A stretch of DNA of 64,000 bases, from contig JBHGNT010000012.1 of NCBI GenBank assembly GCA_043228905.1, positions 434,001-498,000 of the forward strand, read 5' to 3'. A program made the position numbers and the translations under genes. Positions 11,845 through 23,195 of the stretch are shown in pieces. Position 1 is the first letter of the stretch; every line of letters begins with the position of its first letter. Origin of the DNA: Azolla caroliniana (lineage: Eukaryota > Polypodiophyta). The notes under the pieces were generated by a model. The model did no database searches. It was not told where the DNA came from and saw only the letters and a list, made by a program, of their open reading frames with translations.

Positions 11845-12900
11845 ACCAGTTGGCGATTTGGTACTCCTAGCATGAGGCGGGTGAGTTTGAGTCTTTTCAT
11901 CGACAAGTTCCGAAGAGGGAACTAATGAGCCAGTTCTATGTGGCTTACCAAGAAGCCCATGAAACCGTGCCACAATCCATTATTCAGTTTAAGAATCTTC
12001 GGAGACAGTTAGCAAGACCTCTTTCGGAGGAGGATGTCAAGGAAACTTTCTTGTCAACACTACGAGAGCCGCTTCGAACAACGCTATCTGTGTTCAATTT
12101 TAATGATAAATCACTAGAGCAGGTGATCGACAAAGCACTTGTCATCGACAAGACACAGACCAGTAATAATATGTCCACAACATGATTACAACAAGTTTTA
12201 CCGACGTCGGAAGAGTTGAGGTTCCGACAAGCAATCTAATGTATGACTTGTCTAAATCCAGGCCATTCTACGCACTCATTGTCCAATCTGCCATTCCAAG
12301 GCGCATACGATTGACTAGTGTGAATACAATTTGCTCAATAAAGTTGCAGCCCCAGTCAAACAGATATAGCCCCAAGACGATCGTCATGAGGATTAGAATC
12401 GATCGGTCCAATTTCGGGACGACGATCGGCCACGATATGATGATCATTATTGGTCGGATCATAAGTGGCGAGATGACTATCGACTAGACGATCGATACAA
12501 TGATTATCGACAGGAAGATGGCCGACAAAATGACTATGGACGAGATAGTCAAAACTGTTCTGACTGGGAATATTCACCTCGGCAAGATAGAAATAATCGA
12601 CAACCTTACAGGGGTAGTAGATATCATGATGAGAGAAGGTCCTATGACTAGAGGAATGAATATAATCGACCACAGAATGGTCGGTTCCATGATAAAAGAA
12701 GACCAAAAGGATCCCGATAATTTCAATATAGTTCCAAGGGTCGAGAAGAGCCGACGCTGCAAGATGTTCGACAGTCACAATATGAAAATGGCGAATCCCG
12801 TGGGTTGTCCGTGCCGAATTGCTATAAACATGGTCACTACCAAAGTGCAACAAGTCACCACTCGAAGTAAAGCTAAACAATTTGAGTGGGATATATAGGA
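11845..12900 (+). pseudogene. A1 gag remnant
   Basis: The first readable part (about 11925-12185) matches the gag capsid domain of A2: FYVAYQEAHETVPQSIIQF, then LARPLSEEDVKETFL, EPLRTTL and LEQVIDKAL. The zinc-knuckle and Arg/Asp/Tyr-rich part follows in broken frames to 12900. At the site where A2 has a TAA stop, A1 keeps CAA (GACAAGCAATC near 12225), which shows that the A2 stop is secondary. The N-terminal third of gag is absent. Confidence 0.8.
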
Positions 12901-12969
12901 AGTGGTGCGCAAAGCAACAAAGGAATGGGTTGAAGAGGCGAACAACAACAATGTTGCTCGGATGCAAGT

Positions 12970-13560
12970 CAAAAAGTAGTCAACAACAAGAAGTGTTGAT
13001 TGTTATACCAGAGGAAGATGAAGCATGAAAAGTATTGACAGATTGCCAAACATCATTACCACTGACAGGATTACTAAAATTGGTGCCTCGATTTACTGAA
13101 AAGGTCGCCACCATTATCGGCAAGTGTCGGTAAATTTTACCAATCCAATCAAAGGACCGACAATAATGGATGAGTAGAGTCCGAAATTTAAGATTATCAT
13201 TCACAGCCCAGAAGTGTCGGGTAGCATAATCGATGGTGGATCAGGACTGAATGTAATTAGTAAGACTACATGTGATCAATTGGGCATTACCACATGGGAA
13301 ACATGTCCTTTTTTGCTACGAATGGCCAATACTAACACCATCTGACAACTTGATATTGTCATTGGCGGCCACACATTTCAGATATCGGCAGTCGTACTCC
13401 ATTTAGATGCACTGGGAGCGTATCCTCTACTATTGGGCCAACCATGGCTTAGAACAGCCAATATCAAACAAAATTGGCAAAAGAATATTCTCACATTCCG
13501 AAAGGGCAAGACCAAGATTCGAGTGTCGACTGAAGAAAAGGTCGCGACATCTTGACAATG
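12970..13560 (+). pseudogene. A1 retropepsin-like protease remnant
   Basis: Contains the active-site stretch IDGGSGLNVISK (Asp codon at 13232-13234) and the downstream LPFLLLGQPW-type region near 13430. A2 has the same D-G-G-S-G variant of the usual D-T/S-G. Frames are broken. Confidence 0.75.
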
Positions 13561-13561
13561 T

Positions 13562-14876
13562 GTGCCTTTATATGCTGAAGTGGTCAATATGATGGAGGGG
13601 TTGGATGACGGAGAAAAGCATCAATATTTTGAGGATAATCCCAAGATTATTCCCTTATTCGAAATTGACGTCGTCAAAGTACTCACGCCATATCTCGGTG
13701 ATGACGAAAAGGAGGACGATGTGCAGGTCGATAATAAAACTCTCAGGGAGTTACGCCTAGAGCAAGAAGCAATGGAGAGAGAAATGCAAGTATCCCAACA
13801 AGTCCGGGCTTTGGCACTTGTGGAATTAAATCTCACTGACAATGATTTAGAGCCGAAAACCGTGCTCATAGCGAAAGAGATGCAGTCGGCCGAGAAGACA
13901 AGATTGGCCGAACTACTACGACAATACAGAGATGTGTTTGTGTGACCGTTCGAAGATGTGAAGGGGCTCGATCCAGCATTATGCCAGCATCAGATTGATT
14001 TGCATAAAGATGCCACGCTAGTAAAGCAATGGCAGTATCGCCTGAATCCAAACTATGCAGTAAAGGTAAAAGAGGAAATCAACAAGTTGTTGTGAGTCGA
14101 TTTTGTCCGACCAGTCAAGAAGGCTACTTGGTTGAGTCTGATAGTCGTGGTCCCTAAAACGAAGGGGTAAAATCAAAGTATGTGTCGACTATCAAAAGCT
14201 TAATGCTACCATAGTGACGGATGCCTTTCTGTTACCTTTCACAGATGGAGTCCTTGATGCAATGGTTGGACATGAAATATATAGTTTTCACGATGAATTC
14301 AGTGGCTATAATTAGATTCAGATGCATCCCAATGACCAGGAGAAAACTGCTTTTGTCACTGCATGGGGTGTATTTGTAGCAGTCTTCATGATGTTCAGGC
14401 TTAAAATGGCTTCAGCTACATTTCAGAGGGTGATCATAATTTTCATTGATTATATATTGTCATTTATGCAGGTATTTCTAGATGACTTTGCAATATACAG
14501 TCGGCGAACTGACCATTTCGAACATCTTCGACTATGTTTGGAAAGGTGTCAACAAGGCAGGTTAAGTTTAAATCCAGTAAAATGTGCATTCGGAGTGACA
14601 AGTGGAACGCTACTTGGACATATTGTTAGTTGGGACGGAATTGCAGTCGACCTAGATGAAGTGAAAGCCATAATGGAGGTGCCCCCACCGACAAATGCTA
14701 AGGCTTTGAGTCGATTCTTGGGCCAAATTCGATGGCATAGTCGGATGATTCGGTATTTGGCCGACGTCCCAACAGCTCTTCATGTGGTAGTACATAAAAC
14801 ACCATTCCAGTGGTTGATAGCTGAACAAGATGCTTACGACTATTTGAAGAAAATGCTGACAAAGGCACCAATTGTA
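13562..14876 (+). pseudogene. A1 linker and reverse transcriptase remnant
   Basis: 13562-13945 encodes the conserved acidic linker (IPLFEIDVVKVLTPYL, LAELLRQYRDVFV). RT motifs follow: LNPNYAVKVKEEI near 14045, MHPNDQEKTAFVTAWGVFVA at 14322, and the catalytic FLDDF with Asp codons at 14481-14486. The primer-grip region SGTLLGHIVSWDGIAVDLDE follows. There are in-frame stops near 14094 and 14170. RT is cut at 14876 by the LTR insertion and resumes at 16084. Confidence 0.85.
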
Positions 14877-16083
14877 TGACGAGAACCCAAGGTTCCTTAT
14901 GTCCAACACTCGGCCACAACCGAGATCCTTTTCATACACAGAAAAACAGGTAATAAAACACGACACAAAGGAGAGGAAGATACACACACACACTACACAG
15001 GAGGTTTACGTGGAAAACCCCAAACTAAGGGAAAAACCACGGCAGTCCACAGGCTGCAAACTGTCACTATGTAAGAATGTACAAAACAGTGAGTCCACGG
15101 AGGCAACGACCTCGTGCTCACAATCTTCGTCACAGGCGGCGGTTACAACAGAGGCAACGACCTCGTTCTCTCTCTCTCTCTCTCTGTACAGTTTCACACT
15201 CTGATTTCGTGCAAAACAGAAAATGACAACAACAACTATTAGTTTGCCCTAAGTCATATTTATACTAATATGACTTTTCGGCTATTTACAAATATAGCCA
15301 CGATGGGCTCTCAGAAACATATTTACGAATATGTCTCTTCCTCCGGTTCATACCGGGTCTGCACCATCCGGCTCTCCGTAGCCGGGTACTCCTCATCCAG
15401 TTCGTACCGGGCCTGCACCATCCGGCTCTCCGTAGCCGGGTACTCCTCATCCGGTTCGTACCGGGCCTGCACCATCCGGCTCTCCGTAGTCGGGTACTCC
15501 TCATCCGGTTTGTACCGGGTCTGCACCATCCAGCTCTCCGTAGCCGGGTACTCCTCATCCGGTTCATACTGGGCCTGCACCATCCGGCTCTCCGTAGCCG
15601 GGTACTCCTCATCCGGTTCGTACCGGGCCTGCACCATCCGGCTCTCCGTAGCCGGGTACTCCTCATCCGGTTCGTACCGGGCCTGCACCATCCGGCTCTC
15701 CGTAGCCGGGTACTCCTCATCCGGTTCGTACCGGGCCTGCACCATCCGGCTCTCCGTAGTCGGGTACTCCTCATCCGGTTTGTACCGGGTCTGCACCATC
15801 CGGCTCTCCGTAGCCGGGTACTCCTCATCTGGTTCATACGGGGCCTGCACCATCCGGCTCTCCGTAGTCGGGTACTCCTCATCCGGTTCATACCGGGTCT
15901 GCACCATCCGGCTCTCCGTAGCCGGGTACTCCTCATACGGTTCATACCGGGCCTGCACCATCCGGCTCTCTGTAGCCGGGGTCCTCCTCATACGGTTTCG
16001 GCCGAGGCCTATCGGCCTCGGCCGAGTTTGTTCATCGTCATTGATCTTCTTCCTTCCCATCTGGAGGGACTTGTTTCCCAACA
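14877..16083 (-). mobile_element. Solo Copia-type LTR S1 with expanded minisatellite
   Basis: 1207 bp with TG...CA ends, flanked by the 5-bp duplication TTGTA (14872-14876 and 16084-16088). Removing it restores the RT-RNase H frame of A1. It is the same LTR family as 35185-35836 and 53119-53776: shared CAACACTCGGCCACAACCGA end, TATAAATA box (minus strand, near 15257-15264), GA-rich leader and AAATATGACTTAGGGCAAAC. Orientation follows the PBS-bearing copy at 53119. No internal coding region, so it is a solo LTR left by recombination. Confidence 0.85.
15342..15989. repeat. 54-bp minisatellite, 12 units, inside LTR S1
   Basis: Twelve head-to-tail units of 54 bp (core ACCATCCGGCTCTCCGTAGC). Since 54 is divisible by three, several frames stay open and give false 18-residue repeat proteins on both strands. 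Units 3-4 and 8-9 share the same private variants, pointing to a duplication of about five units (270 bp). The array sits in U3, upstream of the TATA box. Confidence 0.95.
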
Positions 16084-16483
16084 TTGTACAACCACCTGAT
16101 TAGGCAAAGGATTTTCATGTTTTTATAGGTGCCTCAGATATAGCTATACGAAGTGTCCTAATGAAATTGTTAGAGCCAAACTGATATAGACCAGTCTATT
16201 ATGCGAGTAAGAAGTTTTCAATTGCCAAATAGAACTATTCAACAACTGAAAGAGAGGCTCTCGGCATGATATACAATGTGAATAAGTTCTGACATTACCT
16301 ATTGGGTCAGAAATTTACTTTTCATGTCGATCATTCCGCGTACTATACTTAGTGTTGAAACAATCATTAACAAGCTAGCTAGCAAGATGGAAACTTTTGT
16401 TATAGGAATTTGAATTTGACATTATCCATCGTCCAGGAGTGCAACACGCAGTAGTCGACTACTTAAGTCGACTAGAGTCGGGT
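16084..16483 (+). pseudogene. A1 RNase H remnant
   Basis: Continues the RT across S1: QPPD, then FHVFIGASDIAI, SRKLSIAK-like and YSTTEREALGMIY, ending VEYLSRLES near 16480. Frameshifted relative to the RT part. The next insertion splits it from integrase at 16483. Confidence 0.75.
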
Positions 16484-16940
16484 TGTTGAGCGGGCAAGCT
16501 CAGCCGGATCCGGATCGGCTAAATAAGCCAAAGCCAGATCGGTATCCAGAATGGAGAACCGGATAGGCACCCCGATCGGTGTCCGGACCAGAGAACCGGA
16601 TCGTACTCCAGAATAATGAGAACCAGTAGACCGTTGGAGCCTACGGTCTGAGTCTAGTACGTAGGCATATTCCTTAGAGTTAGTGTCAGTCGCTCATATG
16701 AGCATTGAAGTACATGTCAATAGTTATGTCAGTCCATTTAAGGACTTGTATAAAAAGTGTTCTATAAGACATTTGTATGCACATAGTGTTATTATTTTGA
16801 ATTGAGTTTATGTTATTTTGCTCTCTCTATCTCTCTTGTGTATTGTGTATTCTTAAGCTTCCATTAAACCTTCATTTATGTTCTACTATTTTTATCCGGC
16901 TGAGCTGGTTTATCTAAGCTTCCGCATATTAATTTTTACA
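16484..16940. mobile_element. Solo LTR S2 (unrelated family)
   Basis: 457 bp, starts TGTTGAGCGGGC and ends TTTTTACA, flanked by CGGGT (16479-16483) and TGGGT (16941-16945), a duplication with one C/T change. Excision restores the A1 frame (LESG/GELGAGVQDDFPDA). A TATA-like TGTATAAAAAG lies near 16748 and a CT-rich stretch downstream, which fits an LTR read on the plus strand. No other copy in the window. Confidence 0.75.
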
Positions 16941-16945
16941 TGGGT

Positions 16946-18190
16946 GAGCTTGGTGCAGGAGTTCAGGATGATTTTCCAGATGCCCAACTGTTTCGAGTCA
17001 ACGCAGTGACTTTGACGGAAGTCGATGAGGAAGTAGCTAATATGTGGATCATAGAAATGACAATATTCCTCAGTATAGGAGTGCCATTGGAGGGTATGGC
17101 ACCATATGAGTGCAAACAATTAGCAGTTCGGAGTTGGAACTTCTATTTGTTGAAGGCAACATTGTACCATAAAGGAGCCGATGACATATGGCAATGCGCG
17201 GTTCAACAATTCGAGAAGGCAACGGTTTTGCGCGAAGCTCATTACGGAGTGGTTGGACGACATTATGCAAGTGACACGACTGCTCAAAAGATCTAGAACA
17301 ATAGGTTATGGTGGCCGACAACTATGAAATATACAGTCAACTATCGTCAGCAATGTGATGTGTCAACGAATTGGCCAACCAAGTGAACGAGATTGAATGC
17401 CGCATCAACCAGTATTGTCGTTAGCAATGACGAAGACAAACAACCAATATATCATAGTCGCAACCAATTATTGTACAAAATGGGTTGAAGCTAAAGCTCT
17501 TCGTGATAACATGACAGTTTCAATGACAATATTCCTCTATGAATGCATATGGTGCAGATTCGACTGCCCAATCGAATTAGTAAGTGATCAAGGTACTCAC
17601 TTCGTTAAAAAAGTTATTCATGAATTATCAATTTATTATGCAGTAGTGCATAAAAGGAGTACACCATACTATCCACAAGCTAACGGGTTAGCTGAGTCGA
17701 CAAACAAAACTATTCAAATAATCCTAAGGAAAATTGTCAATGAAAATCGTATCGACTGGGACCAAAAGTTGCATAGTGCTCTATGGGCCTAACGAACAAC
17801 ATACAAAACTATGATCAAGTCAATCCCATTCAGGATGGCGTTCGGGTTAGAAGCAGTGATGCCGATCAAGTTTTAGATTCCAACTCTGCGCGTACAGATG
17901 CCCAAATGGATGGATGAGGACCAGTGAAGAGAAGTTGTTCGATGTTGGTAAGTCGGTCTTGGTTTTTCAAACAAAAATGGGTACCATGCTAGGAAAACTA
18001 AGATTTCGATGAACCAATCCTTATTGGATTGTCGATAGTAACAACGACACATATAAGATCGGCACATTAGCAGGTCAAGTCTTGCCTAAGTGGGTGAATG
18101 GGTTCCGACTCAAGCCGTATCCGGGACCGACCTCGGCTAACCCATTCGAACCAAGCGAAGGAACCGACAGTCGACCGACTACCCGGTGAT
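16946..18190 (+). pseudogene. A1 integrase remnant
   Basis: 16946-17296 holds the zinc-binding region (LREAHYGVVGRHYA). 17397-17792 holds the DDE core (YCTKWVEAKAL, LVSDQGTHFVKKVI, TPYYPQANGLAESTNKTIQ, with the second Asp and the Glu kept). The C-terminal half follows to about 18190 in broken frames. Position and order match A2 27633-29054. Confidence 0.82.
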
Positions 18191-18231
18191 GGTCGATGGG
18201 CCATGACAAGTACAACGGGGCATAATTGTAA

Positions 18232-18275
18232 ATATTATTAAAATAAATAAATAATAATAATAATAATAAAGCTTC
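18232..18275. repeat. TAA-rich spacer of A1
   Basis: (AAT)n tract AATAATAATAATAATAA just after integrase. A2 has an equivalent (AATA)n-rich tract at 29063-29130 in the same place, so the spacer is a family feature. Confidence 0.7.
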
Positions 18276-18624
18276 GCAATATTATTATTCCTTGGCATTA
18301 AAACATAAAACAGAAAACCGAAAATCAAATCTTCGCATCATTACAAAAGAAACCGAAAAAATTATCTTGGAATCATTACTTCTTTGCGTTGTCCTTTTTA
18401 GACAATAAATGGACAAGCACACTGATGATTCTTATTATGATTGGTGGATATTGAAAGGCCTTTAATAGCATATTCTATTTTTATAATGTTTTGCCTTGAG
18501 GAATCAATTGACCCCTTTTCTCAGAGCACAAACGAACAAGAAGCCTGCATAGAGACGATTTCAACTCTACGACTCCTCTACCGAGCACAACAAGGTCATT
18601 CACACAAATGACGAATAAGAAAAC

Positions 18625-19037
18625 ATGCCAATGCAGATATCTAAGCATCTGCGCCGATGGCTGAAGACAAATGGGTTGGAAAGCTACCTTCGAGTAGTCG
18701 ACGCTAAATCTCATCCTCAAGCAAAAGAAATAATCAAAGCAATCGACGTCGACAAAATCACAAACAAATAGGTGTGTCGATTCTTAAACCTAAAGAAAGA
18801 GGGCTCTACAATATGATGGACACATTGGAAGTAGAAATCTTGGAATCATATTTCAAGGAATACTCTCCTTTAGCCAAAGCCTATCGAACACAAGGAGGTC
18901 TTGATGTATTTTTCCATGATGTCGCAAAATTTCTGTTGGAAGTGTCTTGTGTAAGCCCACGGTCATATTGCATGCCGAAACAGAGGGTGATGATGATCAA
19001 TCGATGTGCGGTCGAGCTTGATCTTGAACGACATTAA
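18625..19037 (+). pseudogene. A1 remnant of the family-A extra ORF
   Basis: Begins MPMQISKHLRRWLKTNGLE, aligning with MDPQTLSEAAKTWLKQHGLE of A2 (29458). Then AKEIIKAID parallels ADKVIKEID. After a TAG and a frame change, the segment at 18774-19037 gives YFKEYSPLAKAYRTQGGLDV, matching the A2 segment with YRTQGG. Truncated near 19037. This homology between strongly diverged copies is the main evidence that the extra ORF was a real, selected gene. Confidence 0.75.
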
Positions 19038-19188
19038 CAAGCGAACTTTGGTAACTCTTTTTTTCTTCTTATTCTTTCTTCTCCCAATCTAATTGACATG
19101 TATAGTCAATACGTAATTTGTTTTCATTGATTTAATTATGTTGAAGTGGTAAAGATTGGTTGTATAAAACGTATACTCATATGTGTAT

Positions 19189-19370
19189 GAGATAAATACC
19201 TCATTTGACATATATTTGATATGTGATTTACCTTGTATCCGTACAAGGTTAATACCTCAATTGTGTGTGATGTTCACATACATATGTTACATATGCATAT
19301 GAGGTCAATACCTCGATTTCTATGTAAATGATATGTGATTTGTGGCGTATGCGTAAGAGGTCAATACCTC
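19189..19370. repeat. 56-bp tandem repeat with inverted-repeat core
   Basis: Four units start at 19189, 19245, 19301 and 19357, exactly 56 bp apart. The last two carry the perfect short palindrome GAGGTCAATACCTC; the first two are mutated (GAGATAAATACCTC, AAGGTTAATACCTC). Surrounding sequence is AT-rich with TATG steps. Confidence 0.85.
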
Positions 19371-20284
19371 GGTTGCGTATTATGTTCACCCTTATTTTCG
19401 ATGTTTCATGTGCATAGATGCGATATGACTCGATTATGTATCTTGATTACATCATTTGTTGGCAATGTTATGTTACGATTTTTTTTTATACATGCATATG
19501 TAATCACGTCTATACGTATTTAATCGTATACATGTGATAAACATGAATATGTGTATATTAGTGTTTATTACGTGATTTTGGAATATCAAAGTTGTCCTTT
19601 TCGGGGAAAGGAACTTGGTGGCCATCCTCACATTTTTTGTGAGAAAAGCGTAGTCACCATCCTTTAAACAAATTATTATTTTTGTTATTCCCCTTGGGCA
19701 CCTCGATTTCACTACACGTTAGAACGAAATGATCATAGCCACAATGATGTTAAGAGTTTCGGGCTTGACTCACTGCATGTGAGGTCGCCCGTATGACACA
19801 CGCATCCAACATTCCTCACTCGTTACATGGTTATGGTGCTACCATGAGATCATCATTACGGAAGGCATTCGTAAGGATGTAACCATGTGATCGGCTACGT
19901 GGGCCTACTACGAAAAGAGGGCTCGTGTAGCTTGACCATTAGGTTGCACTTTGGGGTATGTCATCGTTATGATGAGACTTGAGGTTGGGTAACGTGTCAA
20001 CATAGTTTTCTTGTTAACGAGGGGAAAATAAGGTTTCTAGGAACATATGTTTTCTTTAAAAAATATATATGGGCAAATGCCTTCGCATGTCTTCCTCATA
20101 TTTCAAAAGGAGTAAACTATTTTGTTAGCTCAAGAGTTTAATGTATTTGTTCGCGAGGTCTCGAGTTCAAATATGACCAAGACCATACAACATTATTGAT
20201 ACATATAACTATAAAACATGTTTAGACTTTAGGTCTAAGTGCACTTCGGAGTCCTTGTAATAGGACTTAAAGAACCGAAACCAC
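19371..20284. other. Unassigned spacer with a tRNA-like patch
   Basis: No coding signal. Near 20118-20175 a TTAGCTCAAGAG (box A-like) is followed by GAGGTCTCGAGTTCAAAT (box B-like), suggesting a decayed tRNA-derived or SINE-like piece. The arms cannot be folded convincingly, so no tRNA gene is called. Confidence 0.45.
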
Positions 20285-20992
20285 GTGGGTGGGCACAGAG
20301 ACATAGTTTATTGTTCGTGTATAAACTATTCTTGTCGCGAACATACATGGTGGAACCTCGGGGAGCCACCATGAAAAAATCGATATAGAGATCAAGGAAA
20401 TACATTCATTTGTCACCCCCATGGTTTTCAAAACACCTTTGTGTTACCATAGTAATCTGATCTTGAACCTCATCTCATAACTCTAGAGGGGTATTAGCAT
20501 GAGATCATGATATCGATTAATGTTTGCCCATGATATGTTAACATCACGACATGATGTTATGACTATTTGTCTGACCTTATCCTATTTCTTTGCCAAAAAT
20601 TATCATTCAATGGCTCATAATAATGACCCGATGGCATCCGCCCAAGCGAAAGGAATTCAAGGAAATCCTCTTTGGCCAATCCCCATTGAGTCATATTTTT
20701 TACAAATACAAAATTTCTTTGATTCTACCTTGCACGAGATTTCCAAACTTCGGCATTCTCATAGTGCTCTCGAGGCACGTGTCATTAGTATACAACGTGA
20801 TACTAATAGCCCCGATGAGCATCAAGGTGAACCATCGTTTGTCGTAAAGCCATTTATGGGAGAAAAAAAGGAAAGAATCGAAGAAACAACCTGTACGTGG
20901 TTGGGCCGATGGGAGTCTCATTTTGAGCTCTATCCCAAGCTAGATAGTATATATGTCGGTCGAGAACTAGGGGGTAAGGCTGCCGCCTAGTA
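20285..20992 (+). mobile_element. Chromovirus C1, leader and gag 5' fragment
   Basis: 20285-20610 is a leader similar to that of C2 (63670-64000, reverse strand), sharing GAACATACATGGT, GGGAGCCACCATGAAAAAAT, GTCACCCCCATGGTTTT and the stretch around the gag start. The gag start (ATG near 20610, MAHNNDPMASAQAKGIQGNP) parallels C2. Coding similarity runs through DEHQGEPSFVVKPFMGEKKE to GRELGGKAAA, then stops at a TAG around 20989. The rest of the element is missing, so it is a truncated copy. Confidence 0.8.
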
Positions 20993-21223
20993 GGGGTACG
21001 ACATAGAATTTCGGAAACTCAATGGTACAAAAAACTCATCACCACTCACACCAATAAAGAAAAAATACGCATACACCCAAAATCATTTTTAAACCTAAGC
21101 GACTTTACCATAGTGGAAGAGCTTATTGGTGTGTGATCCAATCGTGTGATATGTTGAACGAACGAGAAGGTTTGTGTCAAGCCAGATCCGATCTAAGTTA
21201 TCGATCATAGAGGAGTGTTCCGG
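20993..21223. other. Short unassigned segment before B1
   Basis: Nothing recognisable. It ends at the left border of the B1 LTR; the 5 bases before it are TCCGG. Confidence 0.4.
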
Positions 21224-21777
21224 TGTCGTGAAGAAAACCGGCCATAGGCGAATTCGGGCAAAAAGGCGCATGAACCGGCTCTTACGCGGATGGACGCATG
21301 ACTTGATATTTTGATATTGATTCATAAATGGATCAACTGATGTAAATACTAAGTAGTGCACATTTATTAGGGGGATTGTGCGTATCTCTGTCAGAAGGGA
21401 CAGGGAATAAAGCGATTTGACTAGGAAAAAGGGCACCCTTTTTTTTTGGTAACTATTTAAGGAGAGGGGAGGCGTTAAGGAGGATGAAGTGTTGTAGGAC
21501 CGGGGGCGAACTCTCTCTCCTCCTCCGACCGTCATTCTCTATGGGTGTGGGGAGTTTGACGCCTCTACTTCGTGGGTAGCCCTTGCGCTGCCAGCAGAGG
21601 CTTTTCCTTCTGCGTTTCTATGTGTCCAGTATGTTCCGTCTGTGTGCGTGAGTAGGGTCCCCGTGTCGGGCCCATCACCGCCTTGCCGGTTGTAACCGTC
21701 CGAGTTTGTAATCTCTTGTCATTGTAATTAAGTGTTCCGTTCTATATCTCTCCTTCTCGTTTCTGTGTGTCTGTGAT

Positions 21778-21830
<53 letters not shown>

Positions 21831-21887
21831 GGTCCAAGACCCCCATGGTCCCGCCCCTTCTACGCGCACGCGCGTAACAACGCGACA
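21224..21887 (+). repeat. B1 5' LTR
   Basis: 664 bp, TGTCGTGAAG...ACGCGACA, 5-bp inverted ends TGTCG/CGACA. Contains a long (CT)n tract at 21784-21828 and CGCGCACGCGCGTAACAACG near the 3' end. Related to the LTRs of B3 and B2. Border set by the B2 and B3 copies. Confidence 0.88.
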
Positions 21888-21906
21888 TATTTGGTGAACC
21901 CGACAT
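21888..21906 (+). promoter_or_regulatory. B1 primer binding site region
   Basis: TATTTGGTGAACCCGACATG directly follows the LTR, with TGGTGAACCCGAC as the likely primer site. B3 (reverse of 51100-51120) and B2 (44334-44355, CAGTGAACCCGACGTG) have the same sequence. I cannot assign the tRNA. Confidence 0.65.
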
Positions 21907-21931
21907 GAACGGGCGGCAAAGGAGTCGAAAG

Positions 21932-22759
21932 ATGAGGGGATCGAAGCTAGCAGAGGCAATGGCGGTAGCCGTCGACCAGCTGGTGAGCGCTCGTGAGGGG
22001 ACGGGTACCCTCGACAGAGCCATTGAATTGATCGTCGGCTCTATAGGCCGGTTCGGAGGGAAAGACGCCACAAGTTATTTGGAGGCTTACCGGGCCGAAA
22101 TGATCATGAGGGATATCCCGGTGGACAAGCAGTTGTCCGGATTCCCTCGGGTGGTGATGCTGGGCATCCACGCAGAGGTGCTCGAGGTACTGGCCGGATG
22201 CCAGACTTGGGAGGAGTTTGAGCTGCAGCTCCTCGAGAAGTATGGGTTTGACGACTCGCTTCAGCTGTTGAGGCGGGACTTCATGGAGTGGGTGGAAAGC
22301 CCCGGAAAGGGGAGGAGTTCGAAAAACGGTTCGCGCGGATGTCGACGCTGGACCGGACGGTGCTCGAAACGAGTCGAGTACTACTGTTTGTCAAGTTGGT
22401 GGACGCGCTCGACAGGGAAAAGGTGGGTCCCCTATTGGAAACGGACGAAGGGCTCACAGCAGACTGGGCCGTGGTAAAACGGGTCTGCAGCCGTTTTGAC
22501 AAACGACGCGATTGGAGCGACGGAAGCTCGTCGGGGTCAGGGCCGGTCGCGGGGAGGAGGCTCGAGGAGCCGGTATCGGTGCCGGCCGGTAGGAAGGAAG
22601 AGACTCGAATCTGGCCAGAGTCAGGGTCGGCATCGAAGGACGTGGTCAGAGGCCCATCCGGAGGAGCGGCTCTGGAGGAGCTGACACAGATGATGCGCAA
22701 CCTGCAGATCGCACAGGCCCGGAGAGACAGTGGCGAACAACCTCGCGACCGGTGGCCGC
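21932..22759 (+). pseudogene. B1 gag, first part
   Basis: Ty3/Gypsy capsid. I start at the second ATG (MRGSKLAEAMAVAVDQLVSA) because only this one is shared by B1, B2 and B3; an upstream ATG at 21905 is private to B1. The conserved segment includes FGGKDATSYLEAYRAEMIMR and WEEFELQLLEKYGF. A deletion of about 20 bp near 22313 shifts the frame compared with B3. From there it reads EEFEKRFARMSTLDRTVLET to the A2 insertion site at 22759 and resumes at 32728. Confidence 0.85.
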
Positions 22760-23195
22760 TAAAACCGGCCGACAAAGGAGTCCAGAGTGGGAAACGGAGA
22801 GCTAATTAAGTAGTAGGAATGTGGTTGTAATTAAGCTATGAGTGTGGACGGACGGACCGGAAACGGTATGCCGTTCCGGATCCGGACCGATCCCGAACAG
22901 GTGCGGATGGCACCGTTTTGTAATACAGATCGGAAACCTATTTAAAGGCCCGAATACAATGTAATAGTTAGCGGTTAATTAATGAAAGCTTAAGCGTTGT
23001 TATCTCTCTGTGTTAATTGTCGTTCTGTCTTAACTGTTATATCTTACGCGTGTGTTATGAAAGACGATCATAATAAGTAACTTAACCAAGTAGGATTAAG
23101 CGTTGAAGTCTAATCCGATGGCCGTAACACCCTTTGGTGAAGTGTCTCCCGTAGACACCCTGTGTTAGGCCATTGTCCGGCCCGAAGAGTTAACA
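22760..23195 (+). repeat. A2 5' LTR
   Basis: 436 bp, same length as the 3' LTR and differing at about 14 sites (roughly 3%), mostly transitions. Its first bases are mutated (TAAAACC where the 3' LTR has TGTTACC). Ends TTAACA. TATA-like TATTTAAA at 22939-22946. Confidence 0.9.

Larger units (their letters stand above)
11845..19040 (+). mobile_element. Gypsy element A1, old 5'-truncated copy
   Basis: Collinear with the complete family member A2 (22760-32722) but strongly diverged. It starts in mid-gag, runs through protease, RT, RNase H, integrase and an integrase-to-extra-ORF spacer, and ends inside the first part of the extra ORF. No LTR was found at either end. It contains two later insertions, 14877-16083 and 16484-16940. 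Stops and frameshifts are scattered throughout. Confidence 0.85.

Noticed and set aside
15270-16103. Open frames of 219-277 codons with 18-residue repeats on both strands
   Set aside because: They are a by-product of the 54-bp minisatellite, whose unit length is a multiple of three; they lie in a solo LTR with no coding context.
19189-19370. CRISPR-like regular spacing
   Set aside because: Units are continuous tandem repeats without unique spacers, in eukaryotic DNA.
20118-20175. Possible tRNA gene
   Set aside because: Box A- and box B-like strings exist but the acceptor and anticodon stems do not pair; treated as a decayed tRNA-like piece.
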